Assembly (NCBI GenBank): GCA_004794655.1
Contig: SMMW01000001.1
Location: 23,009,001 to 23,073,000, forward strand
Length of the DNA: 64,000 nucleotides
From: Marisa cornuarietis
Taxonomy: Eukaryota > Mollusca > Gastropoda > Architaenioglossa > Ampullariidae
Reading direction: 5' to 3'
Each line of letters starts with the position of its first letter. Within the stretch, counting starts at the first letter, position 1. The position numbers and the translations under genes were made by a program. This document shows positions 48,802-60,846 of the stretch, piece after piece. The notes under the pieces are model-generated. The model searched no databases and had not been told where the DNA came from. It saw nothing but the letters and a program-made list of their open reading frames with translations.

Positions 48802-50344
48802 GTGAGTAATTAAGCTTTTCTGTCATCAGAACCTTGCAAAATAAACAGTATTTTCTGTAAAATACACGCATTTAGATTTTTCGACAATTTTATAAAATAA
48901 AAACATCGTCACAACAGATGCTATTGACTTGTTTTACCACTACCAATTTTTGATTTTGATTGTTTGGAAACAATTGTATAGATTGTTCTGTTACCAAAAC
49001 AAAACATCTACTTTAAGAATTTATTTAAGGTATGCAAAGAAAGAACCGGAAACACGAGGCCTGTCTAAAGGAAAGCCGAGACTTACACCGGACATGAACC
49101 TGAGTCGCTTATCCAGTAAAGAAGGTCCGTGGTGAGGCGGTACCTGGGTGAACTGTGTTTGTGTTGATGTAAGCGAGAGAGAGAGAGAGAGACGTGCAAT
49201 CTGACAGACTACTCGGCAACATTAGTAACTCACACACGTCATTGTTTTCTCCTGAACTTTCTCCTCCTCATTCTTCTAGGTCTGCTGATTGACCCCTCTC
49301 TCCCCCTCCCTACACAAAGACTTGAAGCGTAAGACGAACTGTGTCTCGACACCAGCCGAGTGCTCGTGCACTCAGTACAATAAGCACGTGCCTTGCAGAC
49401 CACCGGAAACAAAACTCTTATGCTGCCTCGTGATTCTTGCGGATGAGATGTGGGGTGGCCTGATCAAGCTTTCGTATATCCTTCACCATACATAAAAGTC
49501 TCCGTTAATCTTGACATTTATGGGCAATTTTATGTATGGCGAATACACCGAGGCGATACGAACCCTCATACCACGCTGAACCAAGTCACGTGGGCTTACT
49601 GAACGGGGTCACGATGTCAGCCTGTAAATAAGTCTTCAGTGGTGGCTTCTGGGAGAATCTTTGATGTCCTGTTGAGACTGTCCGCCATTCATGCTGTTGG
49701 CTGTAGTCAGACTTGTCCGACACCTCACTGACATCTTACAGCCAGTTACAGGGCTGCCCCCCCGAGAGAAGTCTGGTCTCTAACGCCCCCTCCCCTTCCC
49801 CCCAAAGACCAGAAGGTGAGGAGACGACCTTACCTTGATCTTTAACAGCAGAGAAATAGCCCCCCCCTCCATCTTCCACCTGCATTGTTGATAAAATGGT
49901 GGGTACACGAATAGCACAAAGGTGTCTGGGTTACATCAATAATTACACAGTGACTTCTATAAATAGAACACAGGCGGCGAGGTCACATCAATTATTACTG
50001 AGTAGAAATGTAATCCTGGTGGTACCCACAACAAGTAAAGCTACCAACTCATGATCAAATGTCTCTTACTGCTGACGTCGGGATGAATTCCCAGGTGTCA
50101 CAAACACCTGGCGCCGAGAAGTAGTGACCAGTCATCTGCTCAGCGGATGATAATACCGCGACACGTGGCAGATGATTGAGGGTGCGGTTAGGTAGTGTCT
50201 TGAAATTGTTGATGAGATTTTAAAGCCATGTAATAACCTCTCCCTGTTACTTCACATGTCGGTATATGACTGCACTCAGCTGCCAGTGTCTCTCCTCCTA
50301 GACAGTCATTTCTACCCGGACACGCTATAGGTGACACCCACGAC
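48802..50344. other. Unassigned stretch
   Basis: If the 48766 exon is real this is its first intron. A coding-looking segment at 49031-49132 (KEPETRGLSKGKPRLTPD) lacks a good acceptor and is in the wrong phase for the 48766 exon. (GA)n at about 49172-49191. Nothing else recognised. Confidence 0.5.
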
Positions 50345-50385
50345 AGTCAGTCAGTCAGTCAGTCAGTCAGTCAGTCAGTCAGTCA
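50345..50385. repeat. (CAGT)n microsatellite
   Basis: About ten CAGT tetramers. Confidence 0.97.
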
Positions 50386-50394
50386 CGTGACTGG

Positions 50395-51435
50395 TACAGG
50401 TCGTTGTGGGGACCAGGCCTGTCTGTGGCGATAGTGAGCAGGTCCTGTACAGGGCGACCAGTCCCCTCCTTCATGTTCCTAAACCAGTTCTTCCTCTGAC
50501 CACCGCGGCGTCCACTACCCTCCAAGGTGCCGGGTCACGTAGCCAGACCATCTTACATCACTTGACTGTTACAGGTAGATGTTGTTGGTGTTCTACGAAT
50601 GTGACAACCATGCTTCATACAAAGTCATGGGTTTTATGTTCCCTGTATGAGATCCGGAGCAGCCTCCTCAGGCACTTGTTCTCCAATACCTGGATTCTGC
50701 TCTACGTATCGGGGAGCAGGGTCCATGTTTCACATCTGTAGAGCAGGATCGGCACTACCAGGGACTTGTAGAGATTGGTAGTAACCCTGATGTCATGGCC
50801 GCGCCAGACCCTGTCCAGTGTAGCCGTTGTCTCAGTTGTTATCGCGATCCTGATGCGGGTATCGGGTATCTGACGTGGACCTGTCGTCCTTGGAGACGGT
50901 GGCTCCCAAGTACTTCAGACTACTGACCTGTTTGTACAAATCTTTACTGGCATTGCCAGACACCATGACTTTACTCTTGTCAGTGCTGGTCCTCATTGCA
51001 TGTGTGTTGCAACTGTCTGTCAGTGTGTTGGCGAGGTCGTGCACGCCTCTGGGTACCTGCTACATCGCCGAGATCTCGGATATCGTTCGTACCCTCGTGC
51101 TTCGTTTTTCTGCCTCCTGCTCCCTAGCACTTCCTGGGTTGTTGATGCTGGCACCTCTTTGACTTTTTAAGCGGGTGTCGACATCACCGCTTACCCCGTT
51201 GAGAGGCGAATTTACCTCCAACTGTGGCCTTAAGACTTCTGCAAAGTTTGTGTCTCACAGTTTCTCCGCATCGAAACAAATTTGTGGGATGTTTGAGGAC
51301 CGCTTCATCCTCAGCTTCAGCTTCACACTGGTCAAGATAAGGTCATGGTCGTTGTTTATTCCAGAAGCTGGATGTGTCCTCCTGTTGGCCTTGTTGATGC
51401 TGCGTTTGAAGGGTTCTGGCAGCAGGATGAAGAGG
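50395..51435 (-). pseudogene. Disabled non-LTR retrotransposon (jockey/CR1-like), internally deleted
   Basis: Read from high to low coordinates, the minus strand first shows an endonuclease C-terminal signature (NNDHDLILTSVKLKLR, about 51310-51356) and the linker that follows it in this type of element (FDAEKL, then DVDT near 51180). It then jumps within about 140 bp to the region past the catalytic motif: TDKSKVMVSG (about 50955-50981), SLKYLGATVSKD (about 50885-50921), YKSLVVPILLYRCETWTLL (about 50710-50770), LENKCLRRLLRISYREHKTH and the C-terminal GTGRPVQDLLTIATDRP (about 50410-50470). The reverse-transcriptase core with its DD pair is missing. Stops (for example after LLPDT) and frameshifts break the rest. 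It is a dead copy; assignment to family level is by motif recognition. Confidence 0.85.
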
Positions 51436-51774
51436 ATTTGGTTACGGAAATTCTACATCTGAAACCTCTTTGTAGACATGTGATGGGGAATGGTCACTTG
51501 AATGAGATGAACCTACTTCCCCATCTTTGAGTCCGTGTTGCCTGCACCCCGTACCCCGTACCAACTGGTCCCCAAAATAAAATCGGGAATGGAAGCGACT
51601 TGACAACCACGGCACTCTCAGCAACCCGCAAAAATATGAAAACTTTAAAAGGCTTAGAATGAGATTCTGTTTGTTTGATTGAAAACTCCGAAATAGAAAC
51701 AAAATCTATGAAGTAGAAATGTTTACTTGGTAAAAAAAATAAGATTCGTAGGCTTTAAGTAGTGCTGGATCCCC
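51436..51774. other. Unassigned stretch
   Basis: Unique sequence right of the retrotransposon relic; no feature recognised. Confidence 0.5.
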
Positions 51775-52498
51775 TTGACACTGCAGTTCTCGACAATAAA
51801 TAAGTCTGTTCTCTGACACCTATAGTCTTCACAGTAAAAAAAAGTCTGTTCTCTGACATCTACAGTCTTCACAGTAAATAAGTCTGTTCTCTGACAACTA
51901 CAGTCTTCACAGTAAATAAGTCTGTTCTCTGACACCTATAGTCTTCACAGTAAAAAAAGTCTGTTCTCTGACACATACAGTCTTCACAGTAAATAAGTCT
52001 GTTCTCTGACACATACAGTCTTCACAGTAAATAAGTCTGTTCTCTGACACATACAGTTTTCAAAATAAATAAGTCTGTTCTCTGACACATACAGTCTTCA
52101 CAGTAAATAAGTCTGTTCTCTGACACATACAGTCTTCACAGTAAATAAGTCTGTTCTCTGACACATACAGTCTTCACAGTAAATAAGTCTGTTCTCTGAC
52201 ACATACAGTCTTCACAGTAAATAAGTCTGTTCTCTGACACATACAGTCTTCACAGTAAATAAGTCTGTTCTCTGACACATACAGTCTTCACAGTAAATAA
52301 GTCTGTTCTCTGACAACTACAGTCTTCACAGTAAATAAGTCTGTTCTCTGACACCTACCGTCTTCACAGTAAATAAGTCTGTTTTCTGACACCTACCGTC
52401 TTCACAGTAAATAAGTCTGTTCTCTGACAACTATAGTCTTTACAGTAACTAAATCTGTTCTCTGACACCTACCGTCTTCACAGTAAATAAGTCTGTAT
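51775..52498. repeat. 38-bp minisatellite, about 19 copies
   Basis: Unit CAGTAAATAAGTCTGTTCTC then TGACACATACAGTCTTCA. The central copies (51960-52310) are the most uniform; edges carry CCTATAG, ACTACAG and CCTACCG variants. Two copies have AAAAAAGTC in place of AATAAGTC. Confidence 0.96.
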
Positions 52499-52914
52499 CT
52501 CCTAGCGACTGTAGCTGCAATCCTTGGCCACGACACAGAAGTCAACAGTAAATAAGTCTTCCTCCCCTGGCTACTACTTCACACTCTACAGTATGTCATG
52601 TATATCTCTGGCGACCTGCAGTCAAATAAGGCTAAGCACTGTACATAGTTTCAAATTGTCTAATGTTGATTAATCATAATTAATTATCATTAATTGGTGT
52701 CTATATTTCAAACTGTCCATGGTCTTTACCACTACACACTCACTGTCGTGATGTCGGACATCCACTCAGTCCAGACGTTGATGACATTGTGTTTGTTATC
52801 TTTTATTCATTCAGTGTCTGATATTTAGTATCAAGATTCTCGCAGAGGTAAAACAAATGTTTGGTGACAAGTTGGTGTAAACTTACACCTTCAGTAGCAC
52901 CCTTCTCTTCTACA
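52499..52914. other. Unassigned spacer
   Basis: AT-rich unique sequence, with one or two decayed array-like words (GTAAATAAGTCT near 52549). Confidence 0.5.
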
Positions 52915-55900
52915 GTAAATAACTCTGTCTCCTTGGTCACCAGCACTTCAGGGTAATAAGGCTACATCTTGTGACCACTGCTGACTGTAGGGTAAATAAG
53001 GTTACATCTTGTGACCACTACTGGCTGTAGGGTAAATAAGGCTACATCTTGTGACCACTACAGACTGTAGGGTAAATAAGGCTACATCTTATGACCACTA
53101 CTGACTGTAGGGTAAATAAGGCTACATCTTGTGACCACTACAGACTGTAGGATAAATAAGGCTACATCTTGTGACCACTACAGACTGTAGGGTAAATAAG
53201 GCTACATCTTGTGACCACTACTGACTGTAGGGTAAGTAAGGCTACATCTTGTGACCACTACGGACTGTAGGGTAAATAAGGCTACATCTAGTGACCACTA
53301 CTGACTGTAGGGTAAATAAGGCTACATCTAGTGACCACTACTGACTGTAAAGGCTACATCTTGTGACCACTAGTGACTGTAGGGTAAATAAGGCTACATT
53401 TTGTGACCACTACTGACTGTAAAGGCTACATCTAGTGACCACTACTGACTGTAGGGTAAGTAAGGCTACATCTAGTGACCACTACTGACTGTAGGGTAAA
53501 TAAGGCTACATCTAGTGACCACTACTGACTGTAGGGTAAATAAGGCTACATCTTGTGACCACTACTGACTGTAGGGTAAGTAAGGCTACATCTAGTGACC
53601 ACTACTGACTGTAGGGTAAATAAGGCTACATCTTGTGACCACTACTGACTGTAAAGGCTACATCATGTGACCACTAGTGACTGTAGGGTAAGTAAGGCTA
53701 CATCTAGTGACCACTACTGACTGTAGGGTAAATAAGGCTACATCTAGTGACCACTACTGACTGTAGGGTAAATAAGGCTACATCTTGTGACCATTACTGA
53801 CTGTAAAGGCTACATCTTGTGACCACTAGTGACTGTAGGGTAAATAAGGCTACATCTTGTGACCACTACGGACTGTAGGGTAAATAAGGCTACATCTAGT
53901 GACCACTACTGACTGTAGGGTAAGTAAGGCTACATCTAGTGACCACTACTGACTGTAGGGTAAATAAGGCTACATCTAGCGACCACTCCTGACTGTAGGG
54001 TAAATAAGGCTACATCTAGTGACCACTACTGACTGTAGGATAACTAAGGCTACATCTAGTGACCACTACTGACTGTAAAGGCTACATCTAGTGACCACTA
54101 GTGACTGTAGGGTAAATAAGGCTACATCTTGTGACCACTACTGACTGTAAAGGCTACATCTAGTGACCACTACTGACTGTAGGGTAAGTAAGGCTACATC
54201 TAGTGACCACTACTGACTGTAGGGTAAATAAGGCTACATCTAGTGATTACTACTGACTGTAGGGTAAATAAGGCTACATCTTGTGACCACTACTGACTGT
54301 AGGGTAAGTAACGCTACATCTAGTGACCACTACTGACTGTAGGGTAAATAAGGCTACATCTTGTGACCACTACTGACTGTAAAGGCTACATCTTTTGACC
54401 ACTAGTGACTGTAGGGTAAGTAAGGCTACATCTAGTGACCACTACTTACTGTAAAGGCTACATCTAGTGACCACTACTGACTGTAGGGTAAATAAGGCTA
54501 CATCTTGTGACCACTAGTGACTGTAGGGTAAGTAAGGCTACATCTAGTGACCACTACTGACTGTAAAGGCTACATCTTGTGACCACTAGTGACTGTAGGG
54601 TAAGTAAGGCTACATCTTGTGACCACTAGTGACTGTAGGGTAAATAAGGCTACATCTTGTGACCACTACTGACTGTAAAGGCTACATCTAGTGACCACTA
54701 CTGACTGTAAAAGCTACATCTAGTGACCACTACTGACTGTAGGGTAAATAAGGCTACATCTTGTGACCACTACTGGCTGTAGGGTAAATAAGGCTACATC
54801 TTGTGACCACTACTGACTGTAGGGTAAGTAAGGCTACATCTAGTGACCACTACTGACTGTAGGGTAAATAAGGCTACATCTTGTGACCACTACAGACTGT
54901 AGGGTAAATAAGGCTACATCTTGTGACCACTACTGACTGTAAAGGCTACATCTAGTGACCACTACTGACTGTAAGGTAAATAAGGCTACATCTTGTGAAC
55001 ACTACGGACTGTAGGGTAAATAAGGCTACATCTAGTGACCACTACTGACTGTAGGGTAAGTAAGGCTACATCTAGTGACCACTACTGACTGTAAAGGCTA
55101 CATCTTGTGACCACTAGTGACTGTAGGGTAAATAAGGCTACATTTTGTGACCACTACTGACTGTAAAGGCTACATCTAGTGACCACTACTGACTGTAGGG
55201 TAAGTAAGGCTACATCTAGTGACCACTGCTGACTGTAGGGTAAATAAGGCTACATCTAGTGACCACTACTGACTGTAGGGTAAATAAGGCTACATCTTGT
55301 GACCACTACTGACTGTAGGGTAAGTAAGGCTACATCTAGTGACCACTACTGGCTGTAGGGTAAATAAGGCTACATCTTTTGACCACTACTGACTGTAAAG
55401 GCTACATCATGTGACCACTAGGTACTGTAGGGTAAGTAAGGCTACATCTTGTGACCACTACTGACTGTAGGGTAAATAAGGCTACATCTAGTGACCACTA
55501 CTGACTGTAGGGTAAATAAGGCTACATCTTGTGACCACTACTGACTGTAAAGGCTACATCTTGTGACCACTAGTGACTGTAGGGTAAATAAGGCTACATC
55601 TTGTGACCACTACGGACTGTAGGGTAACTAAGGCTACATCTAGTGACCACTACTGACTGTAGGGTAAGTAAGGCTACATCTAGTGACCACTACTGACTGT
55701 AGGGTAAATAAGGCTACATCTAGCGACCACTCCTGACTGTAGGATAAATAAGGCTACATCTAGTGACCACTACTGACTGTAGGATAAATAAGGCTACATC
55801 TAGTGACCACTACTGACTGTAAAGGCTACATCTAGTGACCACTAGTGACTGTAGGGTAAATAAGGCTACATCTTGTGACCACTACTGACTGTAAAGGCTA

Positions 55901-56862
55901 CATCTAGTGACCACTACTGACTGTAGGGTAAGTAAGGCTACATCTAGAAACCACTACTGACTGTAGGGTAAGTAAGGCTACATCTAGTGACCACTACTGA
56001 CTGTAGGGTAAATAAGGCTACATCTAGTGATTACTACTGACTGTAGGGTAAATAAGGCTACATCTTGTGACCACTACTGACTGTAGGGTAAGTAACGCTA
56101 CATCTAGTGACCACTACTGACTGTAGGGTAAATAAGGCTACATCTTGTGACCACTACTGACTGTAAAGGCTACATCTTTTGACCACTAGTGACTGTAGGG
56201 TAAGTAAGGCTACATCTAGTGACCACTACTGACTGTAAAGGCTACATCTAGTGACCACTACTGACTGTAAAGGCTACATCTAGTGACCACTACTGACTGT
56301 AGGGTAAATAAGGCTACATCTTGTGACCACTACTGACTGTAGGGTAAGTAAGGCTACATCTAGTGACCACTACTGACTGTAAAGGCTACATCTTGTGACC
56401 ACTAGTGACTGTAGGGTAAGTCAGGCTACATCTAGTGACCACTACTGATTGTAAAGGCTACATCTTGTGACCACTAGTGACTGTAGGGTAAATAAGGCTA
56501 CATCTTGTGACCACTACTGACTGTAAAGGCTACATCTTGTGACCACTACTGACTGTAAAAGCTACATCTAGTGACCACTACTGACTGTAGGGTAAATAAG
56601 GCTACATCTTGTGACCACTACTGACTGTAGGGTAAATAAGGCTACATCTTGTGACCACTACTGACTGTAGGGTAAATAAGGCTACATCTTGTGACCACTA
56701 CTGACTGTAAAGGCTACATCTTGTGACCACTACTGACTGTAAAAGCTACATCTTGTGACCACTACTGACTGTAGGGTAAATAAGGCTACATCTTGTGACC
56801 ACTAGTGACTGTAAAGGCTACATCTTGTGACCACTACTGACTGTAAAGGCTACAAGCACTGG
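52915..56862. repeat. 40-bp satellite array with 32-bp deletion variant, about 100 copies
   Basis: Full unit CTGTAGGGTAAATAAGGCTA then CATCTTGTGACCACTACTGA; short unit CTGTAAAGGCTACATCTTGT then GACCACTAGTGA, which lacks 8 bp. Markers CTTGTG/CTAGTG and AAATAAGG/AAGTAAGG segregate by copy. A higher-order duplication is clear: the rare variants CATCATGTG (53661 and 55405) and TAGCGACCACTCC (53977 and 55721) are both offset by 1744 bp, while AACGCTAC (about 54310 and 56094) is offset by 1784, one added unit. It is unrelated in sequence to the 40-bp satellite at 7816-14370. Confidence 0.97.
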
Positions 56863-57100
56863 CCACTAAGCACTGTACAGTTAGTAAGGCTCTACCCCGG
56901 GTGGCCACAACTGCACTCTACAGTAACGGAGTTGGTGAGCCTGGCGGGGTGACGACTTATTGTATGAGATACTTTGTTTCTCTGTCCCCAAGCCTCTGTT
57001 TGTGCCCCGTGCCCCTGACACAGTCGCGCTCTCCTCTCCCTTGTGACCCATTGCAGCCTGCTAGCTGTGTCAAACGTCAACGGAAAACAGTTCCACAATT
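56863..57100. other. Unassigned spacer
   Basis: No feature recognised. Confidence 0.5.
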
Positions 57101-57167
<67 letters not shown>

Positions 57168-57210
57168 CACACACACACACAGTCTCTCTCTCACACACAC
57201 ACACACACAG
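57101..57210. repeat. (CT)n/(CA)n compound microsatellite
   Basis: Alternating blocks of TCTCTCTC and ACACACAC. Confidence 0.97.
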
Positions 57211-57739
57211 CTCCGGTTGCCGACCTCTCGCCTGTCTGAGCGGCGGAAGGCGGTGCAGGAACAGAGAGCGAGCTATTTATAGGTATGACATAACTGTGCA
57301 GACCCCGGCTATTTTGAGTTCTGACTTTCCTTCTCCTCAAAGGGGAGATAATCAGTTCCGCAGTAAGGTGTTCGTTACAGGCGGCAGGATGAACCTTTTT
57401 TCTCTTCCCTCCCCTATCACCCCTTAACCTCCACCCCTACCCCTAGCCTGCACAGAGGGACTTCACCCTTCCTCCCTCTTCCTCGGAGACTGTAAGTGAA
57501 CACTGCTCTTCAGTCCGGAGGAAAGGAGGTCGGGGTGGGTGGTGGGGTGGGGTGGGACTTGTGTTTATACACGTGGATGTTTGTACGTCCTGCTATCTGC
57601 GTGCCGCCATGTTGGAGCACTCAGACGGCGTCATAGCATGATGTCATCATCGCCACACACACACACACACACACGGCATCACGTGACTTGACAAAGCGGT
57701 GGCATTAATGAATATTGATTGCTGACGAACCTCAGAGGC
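57211..57739. other. Unassigned stretch
   Basis: A short coding-looking segment (LSERRKAVQEQRASYL, about 57232-57279) ends in a stop and lacks clear exon borders. (CA)n at about 57654-57674. No gene called. Confidence 0.5.
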
Positions 57740-57925
57740 ATGAAGTCAGCTGTGAAGTGGTACAGAGAGATGACCATGTTAGATACCAAGATGCATCATG
57801 TCGAGACACCGCCAGCGGCCTACAAGTGTCACGACAGCCCAGCGGCCACCAGCCGCAGGCGAAGTTTGTGGTGGCCTTGTATCGCTGCCCTAGTTTCTGT
57901 TGGTGTGTTTGCAGGCACTCGACTC
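57740..57925 (+). CDS. Possible exon encoding a type II membrane anchor (low confidence)
   Basis: From ATG 57740 the frame reads about 38 polar residues, then RRR (39-41) and a hydrophobic run WWPCIAALVSVGVFAG (44-59). This is the pattern of a signal-anchor with a cytoplasmic N terminus, as in type II membrane enzymes. The frame stays open to 58075 but becomes low-complexity after 57925, and the end given here is approximate. No domain follows and no strong donor is visible (a GTGTGT near 57902 would cut the membrane segment). A second overlapping frame is also open, so this may be chance. Confidence 0.2.
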
Positions 57926-58859
57926 ACCGGACCTCTGCTCGGCTCACTGGGCCTCCTCTCACTTCTAGAGCGCGGATCAGCCTGTCTGCCGGGAATAGGG
58001 GCTGGGGGGGTGGGAAGAGAAACCCCAAACAAACAGCGAGCCGCAAAAAGAGGCTTCATAAAGCTCAGAGGATGACAGCCCCCAGAAGATTCTGGTGCGT
58101 GCGAAGACAGTTTAAAGTTAAAAAGGTGTGTCTGTGTCTGTCTGTGTGTGTGTGTGTGTGTGTGTCGGGGGGGGGGGGCATGTCTGGCTGGCGAGGAAGC
58201 AAACATTGCAAACAGAAAGCAAGGGAGCGAAGTGAAAGGGTGATCATCAGCGCCATTGATCTCTCTTTACGACATCGCCACGTTTATTATGTCAGGCTCT
58301 CATTGACGGGTCCTTCTTTTAATTTGTTTGTATTTAAAAATAATAATAATAATAATGTGATTTATCTAGGGGACTCAAGGGGCATGCTCTCGGCGCTTAA
58401 GGCAAGAACACGACATGGACAATATGCGAAAGACGGAAGGATAAATAACTGATGATTAATAAAAGACAAATATAGAAAAGACATGGCGGAATTATAACTG
58501 AGTTTCGTGAATCTGTAGACAGACGAGTAGGGAAGTAGCCAATAGACAAAAAGACGAGTTAGGTGCCCTTGTCACCTGGTGTTTGAAGGGGTCGCCCCTA
58601 AACCTTGCTTGTCTCTCTCTCTGTGACTGGACGACTGTTTTCCTACCTGCCCTGTTTTTGTTTGTTTTTCGTTTCTTGTAGACCCTCTGCTGTTCCTCGC
58701 CTGCCCCTATTCACAGTCTGTCATCCTGCCACTCATCAGCATCTACACATTCTGCTAATCTACAGCTCATCACTCCAATGTTGTCTTCATCTTATCATCT
58801 ACGCCCTGTCATCATCGACCATATCCTGTATGCAGCTCTGCCGCGCATCCTTGTGCACC
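57926..58859. other. Unassigned stretch with (GT)n and G-run
   Basis: (TG)n at about 58144-58164 followed by G11-12, and (AAT)n at about 58338-58356. No gene recognised. Confidence 0.5.
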
Positions 58860-59065
58860 ATCCTCTATATCCTCTATATCCTCTATATTGCCTTAAATAT
58901 TTTCTATAATGTCATCTACATTGTCATATATATATATATATATATCCTATATATTGTCCTCTTTATCCTCTATATTGCCTTAAATATCTTCTATAATGTC
59001 ATCTATATTGTTATATATATCCTCTTTATTGTCCTCTTTATCCTCTGTATTGTCCTCTACAGTGT
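58860..59065. repeat. AT-rich imperfect repeat (CCTCTATAT / TTGTCCTCT)
   Basis: Repeats of ATCCTCTATATTGCCTTAAA and TATTTTCTATAATGTCATCT occur twice about 73 bp apart, with a (TA)n core at 58927-58945. Confidence 0.85.
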
Positions 59066-59218
59066 ACATCATCTACATCCTGTACACGATCATCGTCCAC
59101 ACCCTGTGCAGCACGCGCACTTGATCACCAACCCACCCACCCCTGCATCTTTTACACAAACAAAAGTGGATTCTGTTGGTCACGTGACAGAGGAGATGGG
59201 AACATATGTGTGATAATA

Positions 59219-59219
<1 letters not shown>

Positions 59220-59260
<41 letters not shown>

Positions 59261-59340
59261 CGCTCAACCGTGAGTCAACAAGTGACTGAAAACATGAGTG
59301 TTGCAGTGCATGAGTACCGATAAACACACACACACACACA
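59220..59340. repeat. Two (CA)n microsatellites
   Basis: (CG)3 then (CA)n at about 59221-59257 and (CA)n at about 59325-59340. Confidence 0.95.
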
Positions 59341-59611
59341 GAGAAATAAGTGTATACACATATTGACAGTAATAAATACAGAAAGATTCCCGTCAGTTGC
59401 TAGATGTACCCTGTTGCCTCAAAACAAAGCTTTAATCGGTGAAAGCTAAGAAGAGGGGAAAGAGGAGAGGAGTAAAGATGTGAATGAGAGGTGAAAGAGA
59501 AAAGGAGGTGAAACACGTGAAAAGGATGTGAAATAGGTGAGTAGGTGAAAGAGAATATCACGTTCCATACTCAACTACAACTGTTTTGCTTGTCCTAATC
59601 ATGGTCCGCAT

Positions 59612-59615
<4 letters not shown>
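59341..59615. other. Unassigned purine-rich stretch
   Basis: GTGAAAGAG-type words repeat loosely between 59450 and 59560. No gene recognised. Confidence 0.5.

Positions 59616-59678
<63 letters not shown>
59616..59678. repeat. (GT)n microsatellite
   Basis: An uninterrupted GT run of about 60 bp. Confidence 0.98.
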
Positions 59679-59679
<1 letters not shown>

Positions 59680-59819
59680 TTACACACTGGCCCATTGCCT
59701 ATCAATAGTTTAAACTCCCAGTACACCGGAACCAAAGTTTTGCGATTCCCAGTACAATGGCGACCAATCAAAGCACAGTGTACGGTGTGAAAAGGACATC
59801 GTCCATCAATTTGACAATT

Positions 59820-59900
59820 TACCCGAGCTACCCAACCTACCCGAGCTACCCAACCTACCCGAGCTACCCAACCTTACCGAGCTCATCCTACCCGAGCTGC
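59820..59900. repeat. 18-bp minisatellite
   Basis: Four copies of TACCCGAGCTACCCAACC, the last ones altered. Confidence 0.93.
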
Positions 59901-59968
59901 TATCGCAAGACGAGATAGTGGCTGCCTCTGACTGTGCCACACGACACTGGCATCACCACAGTCCACAG

Positions 59969-59975
59969 TATGTGT

Positions 59976-60034
<59 letters not shown>

Positions 60035-60081
60035 TGTGTGTGTGTGAGTGTGTGTGTGAGTGTGTGAGTGTGTGTGTGTGT

Positions 60082-60125
<44 letters not shown>

Positions 60126-60126
60126 T
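59969..60126. repeat. (GT)n microsatellite with GAGT interruptions
   Basis: About 150 bp of TG repeats broken by regularly placed GAG. Confidence 0.98.
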
Positions 60127-60700
60127 AGAGAATGTGTGAATGTGAGCTCGTCAGTCTGTGTCGTCCTTTACCAGAAAGTTGTGGGCTCACTCTAACTGGC
60201 AACTGATTAACTGATCAGCGAGGTGCACCCCGTGTGACACCAGGTGAGTCAGGTGAGAGAGATCAGAGACCAGGTAACACTCGTGGGAGGGGGGAAGTGC
60301 GCCAGTCTTACGGGGAGAGAAGCTCTTGCATTGTACCCTTGTGAAGGCCCTGCACACAGGATACAGGACATAGAGGACACACAGACAGTCAGCCAAGCTA
60401 AGGGGTGCAGGGTGCAGGTGTAGGGGTAGGAAGTCCCTCCCTCACACACCTGCACACACCTGTAAGAGTAGGTCTTACAAAGCAGTGCCAGCGAAGTTTG
60501 CTACCCTGACGAGGACCCGCCAATATGCAGTTTGGTGAAAATAATGGCGATTGTTTGACGGCGGCCAGGGGGCGCTAACAGCTACGCACCAACAGCAGGC
60601 GAGGTGCACCATGATGTGACGTCATCTGACCTTTGCCAGCGGCGCCGGCAGTTGTGGGGTCAACGGTGAGCAGAACACAGGGCGCGTGTCTAGCCGCCTG
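60127..60700. other. Unassigned stretch
   Basis: No gene recognised. A CTCF-like core lies at 60563-60577 and is listed separately. Confidence 0.5.
60563..60577 (+). promoter_or_regulatory. CTCF-like motif
   Basis: GGCCAGGGGGCGCTA matches the right-hand 13 bases of the animal CTCF consensus (CCAGGGGGCGCTA). Binding is inferred only. Confidence 0.3.
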
Positions 60701-60702
60701 AC

Positions 60703-60846
60703 ACACACACCACCCACAGGGCACCCACTCACAGGGCACCACCCACAGGGCACCACCCATAGGGCACCACCCACAGGGCACCACCCACAGGGCACCACCT
60801 ATAGGGCACCACCCATAGGGCACCACCTATAGGGCACCACCCAAAG
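60703..60846. repeat. 14-bp minisatellite
   Basis: About ten copies of GGGCACCACCCACA, with CCTATA and CCCATA variants. Confidence 0.95.

Noticed and set aside
49031..49132. Coding-looking segment considered as exon 2 of the 48766 gene
   Set aside because: The acceptor is weak and its frame is out of phase with the first exon; in the required phase a stop follows quickly.
57715..58452. 245-residue open frame
   Set aside because: It runs through a (GT)n/G-run, has no domain, and overlaps another open frame.
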